A DNA stretch of 8,187 bases, taken from positions 1-8,187 of the forward strand of contig NZ_SVCB01000102.1 of the NCBI RefSeq assembly GCF_015058545.1. The letters run 5' to 3'. The DNA comes from Veillonella sp. (GTDB taxonomy: Bacteria > Bacillota > Negativicutes > Veillonellales > Veillonellaceae). Each line of letters starts with the position of its first letter. Within the stretch, counting starts at the first letter, position 1. Positions 1-6,137 of the stretch are shown piece after piece. A program made the position numbers and the translations under genes. Under the pieces are notes generated by a model. The model did not search any database. It was not told where the DNA came from and saw nothing but the letters and a program-made list of their open reading frames with translations.

Positions 1-152
1 CGGTTGATAGATTATTGGCCGTGGTGTATATGAACGACAATGAGGCGTTTTCACAAGAAAATGTATTGCCATCGGACGGCGTAGCTGTGTTTTCATTACA
101 TGATATAGAATCATTGGCCAAATGGCTGGTAAAAGAAGTATGCTTTAATTAA
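1..152 (+). CDS. mobB: Probable MobB (molybdopterin-guanine dinucleotide biosynthesis), C-terminal end only
   Basis: Only the last 49 codons are in the window, read in the frame whose codons begin at position 3 and ending at TAA 150-152. The visible protein runs from VDRLLAVVYMND to LVKEVCFN. The tail FSLHDIESLAKWLV resembles the 'LPVF.L.DIE.LA.FI' ending that I associate with MobB, the GTP-binding partner in attaching GMP to molybdopterin. No P-loop or other diagnostic motif is visible because the N-terminus is missing, so the name rests on this weak tail match plus the neighbour: moeA starts 53 bases downstream on the same strand with no terminator between, as expected for a cofactor operon. 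A MobA-MobB fusion or another small cofactor protein remains possible. Confidence 0.5.
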   Translation, partial: VDRLLAVVYMNDNEAFSQENVLPSDGVAVFSLHDIESLAKWLVKEVCFN

Positions 153-205
153 GTTACTGTAGGAAGTTGTATTTTAGATTATAAAAAAGCTGAGGAGGTG
201 ACCGT

Positions 206-1498
206 ATGGAAGGCATTACGGTTGAAGCGGCGCGAAGTAAATTATTGGATTTGGTAGCACAGTTACCGCCCCGAGAAACAGAGAATATTCCTTTAGAAGA
301 TGCGTTGGGTCGTGTTTTAAGCACAGAACTGACTGCCAAGACAAGTATTCCGCCATTTCGTAAGGCTCCTTATGACGGTTATGCCATTGTACATAGTGAA
401 GGACAATCGCAGTTTACGGTTATTGCCACAATCGGTGCGGGTGAAAAATATGAAGGCAAAGTTCTTCAAGGCGAAGCTGTGCGCATCATGACGGGCGCGC
501 CGGTGCCTGATGATTGCGACACCATTGTTATGCAGGAACGCTGTCGTTTGTGCTCCGATGATGGGATACCGTTGCAGCATTCGCAGGTGCGCGACGTAAT
601 GGAACCTATGGGTTACGATATTTTAGTAAACGGCGTTATTGAAAAAGGCGAAAATATTATTCCGGAAGGCGAAGAATGTGCCGAAGGGGATATATTGATG
701 ACCGGTGGCGTTTTATTGGATGCAGGCCGCGTGTCTGTTGCAGCCGGGCTTGGGCATCGACAATTGCCGGTATATAAAGAACCTAAGGTTGTAGTGCTAA
801 CTTCAGGTCGCGAAGTGGTGCCTCTTTCAGAAACGCTGCAAGGTGCTCAAATCTACAACTCTAATCTTTATATGCTGGAAGGTTTGTTGAAGGAGCAAGG
901 GGTTACCGGTTTTAAAGCTCATCATGTAAGTGACGATCCGGATAAGCTGGATGAAGAAATTGAAACAGTTCGTCAGTTGGCGGCTGATGCGGACTTAATT
1001 ATAAGCACCGGTGGTGTGTCTGTGGGCCTCTTTGATTCTATGCCTGCGATTTATGAAGCCTTAGGAGCTGAAAAATTGTATGATCGCATCTTCATGCGTC
1101 CCGGTGCCGCTTCCTATGGTGGTGTGATTCGTCGTGAAAATGGTGGTCTTACTTTCTGTTTGGGCCTTTCCGGTAATCCTACAGCGGCGTATAATTGCTA
1201 TCATTTGTTAGTTTTGCCGGTATTGCGTAGTTTGCAGGGACGACGCGATATCATGTTACCGGTAGTTATGTTAAAACTGGGTAGCGGCATTCACAAAAAG
1301 AACCCATTTGATCGTTATGTGCAAGGGGCGATTACTTGTGAATCAGGGGAAGCCGTGTTCATGCCGAATCGTGTATTTACTTCCAGTGCTTTATTGGGAC
1401 TTGCCCACGCTAATGGTATGGCAAAATTGGAACAAGGTCAGCATAACTATGAAGAAGGGGATTTAGTGGCCGTATCGCTATTGAAGGCTCATGAATAA
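206..1498 (+). CDS. moeA: MoeA-type molybdopterin molybdenumtransferase
   Basis: A 430-residue cytosolic enzyme, normal length for MoeA, which inserts molybdate into adenylated molybdopterin to give active molybdenum cofactor. Family landmarks appear in order: APYDGYAI (54-61, the usual xMDGYA with Tyr for Met), VRIMTGAPVPDDCDTIVMQE (92-111), IYNSNLYML (216-224), the MoCF-domain loop DLIISTGGVSVG (263-274), MRPGAAS (297-303) and LSGNPTAA (321-328, usually PGNP). A C-terminal beta-barrel-like domain follows (about 350-430). The start at 206 is set by a strong Shine-Dalgarno (GAGGAGGTGA, 192-201) four bases upstream. It probably shares a transcript with the upstream mobB-like gene and ends at the hairpin terminator at 1564. 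Its likely customer is the FdhF-type enzyme at the right edge. Some genomes carry several MoeA paralogues, so the exact paralogue is uncertain. Confidence 0.93.
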   Translation: MEGITVEAARSKLLDLVAQLPPRETENIPLEDALGRVLSTELTAKTSIPPFRKAPYDGYAIVHSEGQSQFTVIATIGAGEKYEGKVLQGEAVRIMTGAPVPDDCDTIVMQERCRLCSDDGIPLQHSQVRDVMEPMGYDILVNGVIEKGENIIPEGEECAEGDILMTGGVLLDAGRVSVAAGLGHRQLPVYKEPKVVVLTSGREVVPLSETLQGAQIYNSNLYMLEGLLKEQGVTGFKAHHVSDDPDKLDEEIETVRQLAADADLIISTGGVSVGLFDSMPAIYEALGAEKLYDRIFMRPGAASYGGVIRRENGGLTFCLGLSGNPTAAYNCYHLLVLPVLRSLQGRRDIMLPVVMLKLGSGIHKKNPFDRYVQGAITCESGEAVFMPNRVFTSSALLGLAHANGMAKLEQGQHNYEEGDLVAVSLLKAHE

Positions 1499-1563
1499 AT
1501 TCTTTTATGACAACTCAACGATAAGGCACAATTAACAGTAGCAATTTATTGGTATACAACTAT

Positions 1564-1608
1564 AAAGGACATCTTCCGTGTTTTGTACATGTGACAGATG
1601 TCCTTTTT
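1564..1608 (+). terminator. Intrinsic terminator after moeA
   Basis: A perfect 11-bp stem, AAAGGACATCT (1564-1574) with AGATGTCCTTT (1596-1606), is followed by a short T run that ends at 1608. The 21-nt loop can extend the helix with CGTGT/ACATG (one G-T pair). It lies 66 bases after the moeA stop and upstream of a new promoter, so it separates the cofactor operon from the symporter gene. Confidence 0.85.
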
Positions 1609-1653
1609 GTATAAACAATTACAAAAATGTATAATTAGTCATTCTATAGCAAA

Positions 1654-1682
1654 TTGCAAGGAACGAACTTTTTTGATATAAT
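1654..1682 (+). promoter_or_regulatory. Sigma-70-type promoter for the symporter transcript
   Basis: TTGCAA (1654-1659), a 17-base spacer and a perfect TATAAT (1677-1682). The expected transcription start, about 1689-1690, coincides with the first base of the structured leader. Confidence 0.8.
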
Positions 1683-1689
1683 GGAAAAG

Positions 1690-1843
1690 CTTCATGTTAA
1701 TTCAAGGGTATTTCAAGCGTAGTTATAATCCATTGGAAGAAGTAAAATCAATGGTTTATAACTCTTTTTTATTTTCTCCTTATTCTAAAACTATGACTTG
1801 GAATTTGCCTATCACAAGTCGAATTACCCTTGAATTAATGAAG
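1690..1843 (+). ncRNA. Structured 5' leader (three-helix candidate cis-regulatory RNA), unrecognised
   Basis: The interval between promoter and symporter folds on paper into a three-way junction. The closing helix pairs 1697-1714 (TTAATTCAAGGGTATTTC) with 1821-1838 (17 of 18 positions). CTTCA/TGAAG extends it to 1690 and 1843 across a 2-nt bulge. Inside it, 1722-1735 (GTTATAATCCATTG) pairs with 1749-1762 (13 of 14) and is followed by a T-rich run (1763-1775), giving a terminator-like look. A third hairpin pairs GACTTG (1795-1800) with CAAGTC (1815-1820). The structure starts where transcription should start and ends about 35 bases before the ribosome site. This arrangement suits a riboswitch or attenuator controlling uptake of the symporter's substrate. 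I do not recognise it as a known class. Function is inference. Confidence 0.6.
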
Positions 1844-1890
1844 GCTCATTTGAAATAATTTATATGTATGCGAAAAAGGAAGTGATTGCA

Positions 1891-3174
1891 TTGGCTATGT
1901 TAAAAAAATTAAGTCTGGCTTCATGGATTATTATCGGCTTATTGGCAGGCGTTATCGTGGGCGGCGTCGCTCCGGAGTTTGCCAAAAGTCTAAAACCATT
2001 GGGCGATGTATTTATCCGTATGATTAAAATGATCGTGGTACCGCTCATTTTCAGCTCCTTGGTTATGGGGATTGCCGGAACCGGTGATTTTAAAAAACTC
2101 GGACGGTTGGGCGGTAAAGCGATTTTATGGTTCGAATTTGCTACCAGTTTGGCATTGATCGTAGGCTTATTTGCCGTGAATGTCATGGAACCGGGCGTTG
2201 GCGTAGCTTTAACGCAAAACGGTGCTTCCGAAGTAGTAAATAAAGCGGCTTCCGCTCATGGTATCGACCACATCGAAATGCTCGTTAACATTGTACCGAC
2301 CAATATCGTAGATGCTATGGGGCGTGGCGATATGCTTCAAATTATCTTCTTCAGTTGTTTATTTGCCATTGCGGCAGCCAGCACGGGTAAAGACGGCCGT
2401 CAAATTATCGATTTATCCAAAGATTTGGCACATATTATGTTCAAAGTCACTCATTATATTATGTACGTGTCGCCAATCGGTATTTTCGGTGCCATCGCTT
2501 ACACGGTAGGTGAATTCGGTCTCGGCATGTTATTACCACTTTTAAAACTCGTTCTTTGTTTATACTTAGCCTTGATTCTATTCTTGGTAATCGTAATTTC
2601 CATTGCCTCGTTTTTGACAAAAACCAATTTATTCCCACTCTTAAAAGTGTTAAAAGAACCATTGGTATTGGCCTTTTCTACGGCAGCCAGTGAAGCGGCG
2701 TTGCCGATTGCCATGGAAAAATTGGAACGCGCCGGCCTGCCTAAACAGATTGTAAGCTTCGTGTTGCCTTTAGGCTATACCTTCAACTTGGACGGTTCCA
2801 CCTTGTATAGTGCGTTAGCTGTTGTGTTTATCTCTCAGGTTTACGGCATACCGTTCCCATTGGAATTACAGTTGTTGATGCTTGTTACTTTGATGCTTTC
2901 CACAAAAGGCATCGCCGCGGTGCCGGGCGCTTCCTTAATCGTTATCGCCGGTACGGCAGCCGCTTTCGGTTTGCCGGTAGAGGGCATTGCCATTATTCTC
3001 GGTGTTGACCGTATTCTTGATATGGCTCGTACCTTCTGTAACGTAACCGGTAACTGCGTGGCCGCAGCCGTTGTGGCACGTTGGGAAAATGAAATCTCCG
3101 CCGATGACTTAGCTAAACGCATGAAAGAACCGTTTAGCGAGGAAGAATTGGAGAATTTGGAGTTTTCAAAATAA
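1891..3174 (+). CDS. Dicarboxylate/amino acid:cation symporter (DAACS family, GltP/DctA-like)
   Basis: An integral membrane carrier that takes up an acidic amino acid or C4-dicarboxylate with Na+ or H+. Numbered from the TTG at 1891 (427 residues), it has the re-entrant loop 1 serine motif FSTAASEAALP (262-272), NLDG in TM7 (299-302), re-entrant loop 2 LSTKGIAAVPGAS (336-348), and the TM8 signature VDRILDMARTFCNVTGN (372-388). There, Arg380, Thr381 and Asn384 match the residues that bind the side-chain carboxylate and cation in GltPh, so an acidic substrate is likely. Start choice: the ribosome site GGAAGTGA (1878-1885) is ideally placed for TTG 1891. ATG 1897 is the next best. The longer ATG 1864 would give 436 residues but has no ribosome site. 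The gene is monocistronic, with its own promoter, a structured leader and a hairpin terminator downstream. Glutamate, aspartate, succinate and fumarate cannot be told apart. Confidence 0.9.
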   Translation: MAMLKKLSLASWIIIGLLAGVIVGGVAPEFAKSLKPLGDVFIRMIKMIVVPLIFSSLVMGIAGTGDFKKLGRLGGKAILWFEFATSLALIVGLFAVNVMEPGVGVALTQNGASEVVNKAASAHGIDHIEMLVNIVPTNIVDAMGRGDMLQIIFFSCLFAIAAASTGKDGRQIIDLSKDLAHIMFKVTHYIMYVSPIGIFGAIAYTVGEFGLGMLLPLLKLVLCLYLALILFLVIVISIASFLTKTNLFPLLKVLKEPLVLAFSTAASEAALPIAMEKLERAGLPKQIVSFVLPLGYTFNLDGSTLYSALAVVFISQVYGIPFPLELQLLMLVTLMLSTKGIAAVPGASLIVIAGTAAAFGLPVEGIAIILGVDRILDMARTFCNVTGNCVAAAVVARWENEISADDLAKRMKEPFSEEELENLEFSK

Positions 3175-3180
3175 AGTTTT

Positions 3181-3421
3181 CGAAATGAAATAGTTGTCGG
3201 TGCGGTAAACGGTCCAAGTGACATCTGTTGGCTCGGATATTAGCCCATTAAGATTATTACACAAAAAAAGATAGTCCATCCTGCTCTCTGGCTCTATAGA
3301 GCAAAGTTCGCTGGATGGACTATCTTTTTTCGTTTTTATATCATCTCAGAAATTTCTTAATATCCGAGCCTCTTAGTGCATGGGGCCGTTTCCAAGCACC
3401 GGCACCGTATTTACATTTTTC
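3181..3421 (+). repeat. Long imperfect palindrome A (about 240 nt) with conserved apical motif
   Basis: It starts seven bases after the symporter stop and folds back on itself over its whole length. Outer arms: CGAAATGAAATA (3181-3192) with 3408-3421, and GTCGGTGC...AAACGG...CC (3196-3214) with 3384-3405, imperfectly. Middle arms: GGCTCGGATATTA (3230-3242) with TAATATCCGAGCC (3358-3370), perfect 13 bp. Inner arms: 3264-3281 with 3313-3330, perfect 18 bp. The cap (3283-3311) holds GC, TCTCTG, a GCTC-TATA-GAGC mini-hairpin, AAAGTTC and GC. This cap is identical to that of element C. Outside the cap and the TTTTTCG/TTTATATCAT stretch that follows, A and C differ in sequence but keep pairing. I do not recognise the family. 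Confidence 0.8.
3264..3330 (+). terminator. Terminator hairpin inside palindrome A
   Basis: The 18-bp perfect stem (3264-3281/3313-3330) begins with an A run and ends with TTTTTT, so it can terminate in either direction. On the + strand it would end the symporter transcript. Its 31-nt loop region contains the conserved apical motif rather than a simple tetraloop. Confidence 0.75.
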
Positions 3422-3422
3422 A

Positions 3423-3447
3423 GTGGAGGGAAGGGGACCACCTCCAC
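3423..3447 (+). other. Small GC-rich hairpin between palindromes A and B
   Basis: GTGGAGG (3423-3429) and CCTCCAC (3441-3447) form a perfect 7-bp stem with an 11-nt purine-rich loop and no T run after it. It occupies the same position relative to palindrome A as the G-rich stretch 6366-6379 does to palindrome C, but that stretch does not form the same hairpin. With A and B it fills the gene-free interval 3175-3765, where I see no coding sequence. Confidence 0.4.
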
Positions 3448-3466
3448 CGCGTGAGATGATAATACG

Positions 3467-3679
3467 CTGCCGGTGATTGTAAAAAGCGTATTGTATCTTA
3501 TTTTTTTGCTGTGTCGCAATAAATACGGAGTTTTGATGCGTGAGAAGCCCATAGTCCTAGCTAGCGACTTTTGCTCTGAAAGAGCCCAGGAGCAGATAGG
3601 ACTATGGGCTTTTTACGACCCAAAGCAGATTATTGCGACTGCAACATAAAGATATCGTTGCTTTTTACTTCACCGGCAG
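3467..3679 (-). repeat. Long imperfect palindrome B (213 nt), motif in inverse orientation
   Basis: A second whole-length palindrome, 45 bases after A. Outer arms: CTGCCGGTGA (3467-3476) with TCACCGGCAG (3670-3679), perfect, then GTAAAAAGC (3479-3487) with 3660-3668, perfect. Middle arms: TCGCAATAA (3514-3522) with TTATTGCGA (3630-3638), perfect. Inner arms: AAGCCCATAGTCCTA (3545-3559) with 3597-3611, perfect 15 bp. The cap (3564-3593) is the reverse complement of the A/C motif with changes: read on the - strand it is GC, TCCTGG, GCTCT-TTC-AGAGC, AAAAGTC, GC. Strand is given by motif orientation. Confidence 0.78.
3545..3614 (+). terminator. Terminator-like hairpin inside palindrome B
   Basis: The perfect 15-bp stem AAGCCCATAGTCCTA/3597-3611 is followed on the + strand by five T residues (3610-3614). 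It lies between the symporter and the tetR promoter and would block read-through into the regulator gene. It is backed up by the hairpin in palindrome A. Confidence 0.65.
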
Positions 3680-3688
3680 ATATTTTAT

Positions 3689-3734
3689 TGAATTAAATTC
3701 ATTGACTTTGATTCATTGAATGTGATACAATGAA
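3689..3734 (+). promoter_or_regulatory. Candidate TetR operator: clustered repeats over the tetR-akr promoter
   Basis: TGAATT-A-AATTCA (3689-3701) is a perfect palindrome. TTCATTG occurs at 3698-3704 and again at 3712-3718 (14 bases apart), and inverted as CAATGAA at 3728-3734 (perfect 7-bp inverted repeat around a 9-base centre). The repeats bracket the -35 and overlap the -10, as expected for autoregulation by the TetR-type protein encoded just downstream. Binding is inferred. Confidence 0.5.
3702..3731 (+). promoter_or_regulatory. Promoter of the tetR-akr operon
   Basis: TTGACT (3702-3707), an 18-base spacer and TACAAT (3726-3731). The extended -10 dinucleotide TG (3723-3724) lies one base upstream of the -10. 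It begins 22 bases after palindrome B ends. Confidence 0.7.
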
Positions 3735-3765
3735 CATGTAGTTCGAAAAGATTGGATGTGATGAT

Positions 3766-4365
3766 ATGAATAATCGGCAGTTGGCTGCCTTAGAAACGAA
3801 GAAAAATTTACTGGCAGCAGCTAAGAAAATTATTAGGGAAAATGGTCTTGTTAATACTTCGGTGGCGGAGATTGCAAAGGCTGCGGGCGTTGCCAACGGC
3901 ACGTTTTATACATATTTTAAACGTAAGGAAGATATAGTATATGAACTTGGCCTAGAAATATATGAGGAGCTTATAGAGAGAGCCAAAAATTTTGAAGGTA
4001 CGTTTTTAGAACGACTCACATTTTTTATGACGAGCTTTTCAGCGGATATTGAAAAAAGCAGTTTGAAACTTTGTCAGGAATGGGTACGGAATACGGTGAA
4101 TCCGAATTTAGTCGAAAATCCGGAGCATCGCAATAAAATATATATGGATATAAACACAGTGAAGACTTTATTGGAAGGTGGTGTTGTTCGCGGGGAGTTG
4201 AAGGCCGATACGCCGGTAGATGTTTTGGCGCATACAATTATAGATATCTTGTACGGTCAGATGCTCTGTTGGGATATGACTGACGGTGCCTATAGTTTTG
4301 AGGAAAGAACCAAAGAGTTTTGTAATATATTTTTAAAATCGTTACTGACACCTTATATTGTGTAA
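3766..4365 (+). CDS. TetR/AcrR-family transcriptional regulator
   Basis: A 199-residue one-component regulator. The N-terminal helix-turn-helix is clear: AAKKIIRENGLVNTSVAEIA (18-37) leading into AGVANGTFYTYFKRKEDIV (40-58), which carries the TFYxYFxxKEDI signature of TetR recognition helices. Residues from about 65 to 199 are a helical ligand/dimer domain with no family-level identity I can name; cysteines lie at 103, 168 and 186. The start at 3766 has a near-consensus ribosome site, GGATGTGA (3754-3761). It is the first gene of an apparent operon, with the first reductase beginning 25 bases after its stop. It most likely represses its own promoter, where inverted and direct TTCATTG repeats lie, and releases it on a reactive carbonyl or other small molecule. 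The ligand is unknown. Confidence 0.92.
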   Translation: MNNRQLAALETKKNLLAAAKKIIRENGLVNTSVAEIAKAAGVANGTFYTYFKRKEDIVYELGLEIYEELIERAKNFEGTFLERLTFFMTSFSADIEKSSLKLCQEWVRNTVNPNLVENPEHRNKIYMDINTVKTLLEGGVVRGELKADTPVDVLAHTIIDILYGQMLCWDMTDGAYSFEERTKEFCNIFLKSLLTPYIV

Positions 4366-4390
4366 AAATTGACAAAAAGGAGAGATACTT

Positions 4391-5260
4391 ATGACTACAA
4401 AGATTCCTACAGTTACATTGAATGATGGCGTGAAAATTCCGGTATACGGTTTCGGCACATTCCTGATTCCCGCTGACGGCAGCACCTATAAAGCAGTGCG
4501 TGAAGCGTTGGACTTGGGCATTCGCCATATTGATACGGCCGTTGCTTATTTTAATGAAGCAGAAGTGGGGAAAGCAGTTCGCGAAAGCGGCATTCCTCGT
4601 GAAGAAATTTTTGTTACCAGCAAACTATGGCTTCAGGATTATGGTTATGAAGCGGCTAAAAAGGGTATTGAAACGTCCCTTCGTAAATTAGGCCTTGATT
4701 ACATGGATTTGTATTTGATTCATCAGCCATACGGTGATGTACCGGGTGCATGGCGTGCCATGGAAGAGGCGAAAGCTGAAGGCAAGATTCGCTCCCTTGG
4801 TGTAAGTAATATGACACCGAAGATTTGGAATCAGTTTGTGCCGCAGTTTAAAACGATGCCGTCCGTTAATCAGGTAGAATTCAATCCATATTATCAGCAG
4901 CAAGAAATTCGTAAGATTATGGCTGAACACGATGTAAAATTAGAAGCGTGGGGTCCTCTAGGCCAAGGCCGCGAAGATTTGCTTACGAATCCGGTAATTG
5001 CCGATATCGCCAATTCTCATGGTAAAAACGCCGGCCAGGTTATCCTTCGTTTCGAAGTGCAGGAGGGGATTATCGTTTTCCCTAAATCCACGAAGCCGGA
5101 ACGCATTAAGAGCAATATGAACATCTTTGACTTCGAGTTGACAGAAGCTGAAATGAATGAAATGCGTGCCCTTGATACCGGTAAAGGCGTGCATAACCCG
5201 GATAATGAAGGGGTGGCTGAGTTTTTACTTGCCAACTATGATGTGCACGCCAATGACTAA
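4391..5260 (+). CDS. Aldo/keto reductase 1 (AKR5-like)
   Basis: A 289-residue NAD(P)H-dependent oxidoreductase that would reduce aldehydes or ketones to alcohols in the cytosol. The catalytic tetrad is intact: Asp48 (GIRHIDTA), Tyr53 (AYFNEAEVG), Lys78 (FVTSKLW) and His111 (YLIHQP). The nicotinamide-contacting Ser-Asn pair is present in GVSN (137-140), followed by NQVEFNPYYQQ (160-170) and the cofactor motif VFPKSTKPERI (229-239). It resembles 2,5-diketo-D-gluconate reductase/YvgN-type enzymes. The ribosome site AAGGAGAGA lies a few bases before the ATG. It sits second in the tetR-akr-akr operon, and AKR 2 follows 31 bases later. The two share long stretches such as ESGIPREEIF, indicating tandem duplication. 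The substrate cannot be named; detoxification of reactive carbonyls is a reasonable inference from the TetR context. Confidence 0.92.
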   Translation: MTTKIPTVTLNDGVKIPVYGFGTFLIPADGSTYKAVREALDLGIRHIDTAVAYFNEAEVGKAVRESGIPREEIFVTSKLWLQDYGYEAAKKGIETSLRKLGLDYMDLYLIHQPYGDVPGAWRAMEEAKAEGKIRSLGVSNMTPKIWNQFVPQFKTMPSVNQVEFNPYYQQQEIRKIMAEHDVKLEAWGPLGQGREDLLTNPVIADIANSHGKNAGQVILRFEVQEGIIVFPKSTKPERIKSNMNIFDFELTEAEMNEMRALDTGKGVHNPDNEGVAEFLLANYDVHAND

Positions 5261-5291
5261 TTAATGTTTATATAGATTAAGGAGAGAAATT

Positions 5292-6137
5292 ATGGAATAC
5301 AGAGAGTTGTATAATGGTGTAAAAATTCCGATGCTTGGTTACGGTGTGTTTCAGATTCCGGACCACGAAGAAGCGAAAAAATCCGTGGCAACGGCTTTGA
5401 AAAACGGCTACCGTTTGATTGATACGGCTCAGGCCTATTTGAATGAAACGGCTGTTGGGGAAGCGATTAAAGAAAGCGGCATTCCGCGCGAAGAAATTTT
5501 CATTACCACCAAAGTTTGGGTTCAAGATTACTCGTATGAAAAGACTATCAAAGCTGTGGAATTGTCGTTGGAACGTCTTGGTGTAGAGTATATCGACCTT
5601 ATGCTCTTACATCAGCCAATCGGTGATTATATTAATGCGTGGAAGGCTCTTGAAAAGTTATATAAAGAGGGCAAATTGAGAGCTATCGGCATGGCTAACT
5701 GCTATCCGCACGTAATTGCTGATCTTTGCATGACATTTGAAATCAAACCGATGATTAACCAAGTGGAATTACATCCGTTTTTCCAACAACAGCTTAACCT
5801 TGATACAATGAAGGAATACGGCGTTGTACCGGAAGCTTGGGGACCTTTTAACGAAGGTAAACGTAATTTATTTACCGATCCAATTTTGACGGCCATTGGT
5901 AAAAAATACAATAAAACAGCGGCACAGGTTGCTTTACGCTGGAATATTCAACGTGGCGTTATTGTAATTCCTAAATCAGTTCGTGAAGAACGTATGCAGC
6001 AAAACATAGATGTTTTTGATTTTGAACTTTCGCAGGAAGATATGGATCAAATCAAGACAATGGACATCGGTCATAGCGAAATCGTAAATCACTTTGACCC
6101 TGAATTTGTGAAGATGTTGCATAATCATAAGTTTTAA
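5292..6137 (+). CDS. Aldo/keto reductase 2 (AKR5-like), tandem paralogue
   Basis: A 281-residue paralogue of the preceding reductase. The tetrad is intact: Asp44 (YRLIDTA), Tyr49 (AYLNETAVG), Lys74 (ITTKVW) and His107 (LLHQP), with the cofactor motif VIPKSVREER (225-234). One difference stands out: the Ser-Asn pair that usually contacts the nicotinamide is Ala135-Asn136 here (AIGMANCYP), while the neighbour keeps Ser-Asn. The ribosome site AAGGAGAGA precedes the start. It is the last gene of the operon. Its final codons (His, Lys, Phe, stop; from 6126) lie inside the left arm of palindrome C, so the element's edge overlaps the coding end. The divergence from AKR 1 suggests a different substrate or cofactor preference; neither is known. 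Confidence 0.91.
   Translation: MEYRELYNGVKIPMLGYGVFQIPDHEEAKKSVATALKNGYRLIDTAQAYLNETAVGEAIKESGIPREEIFITTKVWVQDYSYEKTIKAVELSLERLGVEYIDLMLLHQPIGDYINAWKALEKLYKEGKLRAIGMANCYPHVIADLCMTFEIKPMINQVELHPFFQQQLNLDTMKEYGVVPEAWGPFNEGKRNLFTDPILTAIGKKYNKTAAQVALRWNIQRGVIVIPKSVREERMQQNIDVFDFELSQEDMDQIKTMDIGHSEIVNHFDPEFVKMLHNHKF

Noticed and set aside
1694..1858. 54-codon open frame (MLIQGYFKRS... to ...LMKAHLK) between the promoter and the symporter
   Set aside because: It has only a weak GGAAA ribosome site that would overlap the expected transcript start, and its two ends are the paired arms of the leader's closing helix. It is better explained as structured RNA, though a leader peptide is not excluded.
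1860..2186. Minus-strand open frames overlapping moeA, the symporter, the reductases and the permease
   Set aside because: They lie wholly within strongly supported + strand genes, lack ribosome sites and recognisable domains, and read as frame shadows.
3423..3452. T-box-like sequence (CACCTCCACCGCG near a G-rich hairpin)
   Set aside because: The T-box core AGGGTGGNACCGCG is not present, there is no specifier stem, and no aminoacyl-tRNA or amino-acid gene follows directly.
4369..4374. TTGACA between tetR and AKR 1 as a -35 box
   Set aside because: No acceptable -10 follows at 16-18 bases; it would fall inside the reductase coding sequence. The genes are more simply one operon.
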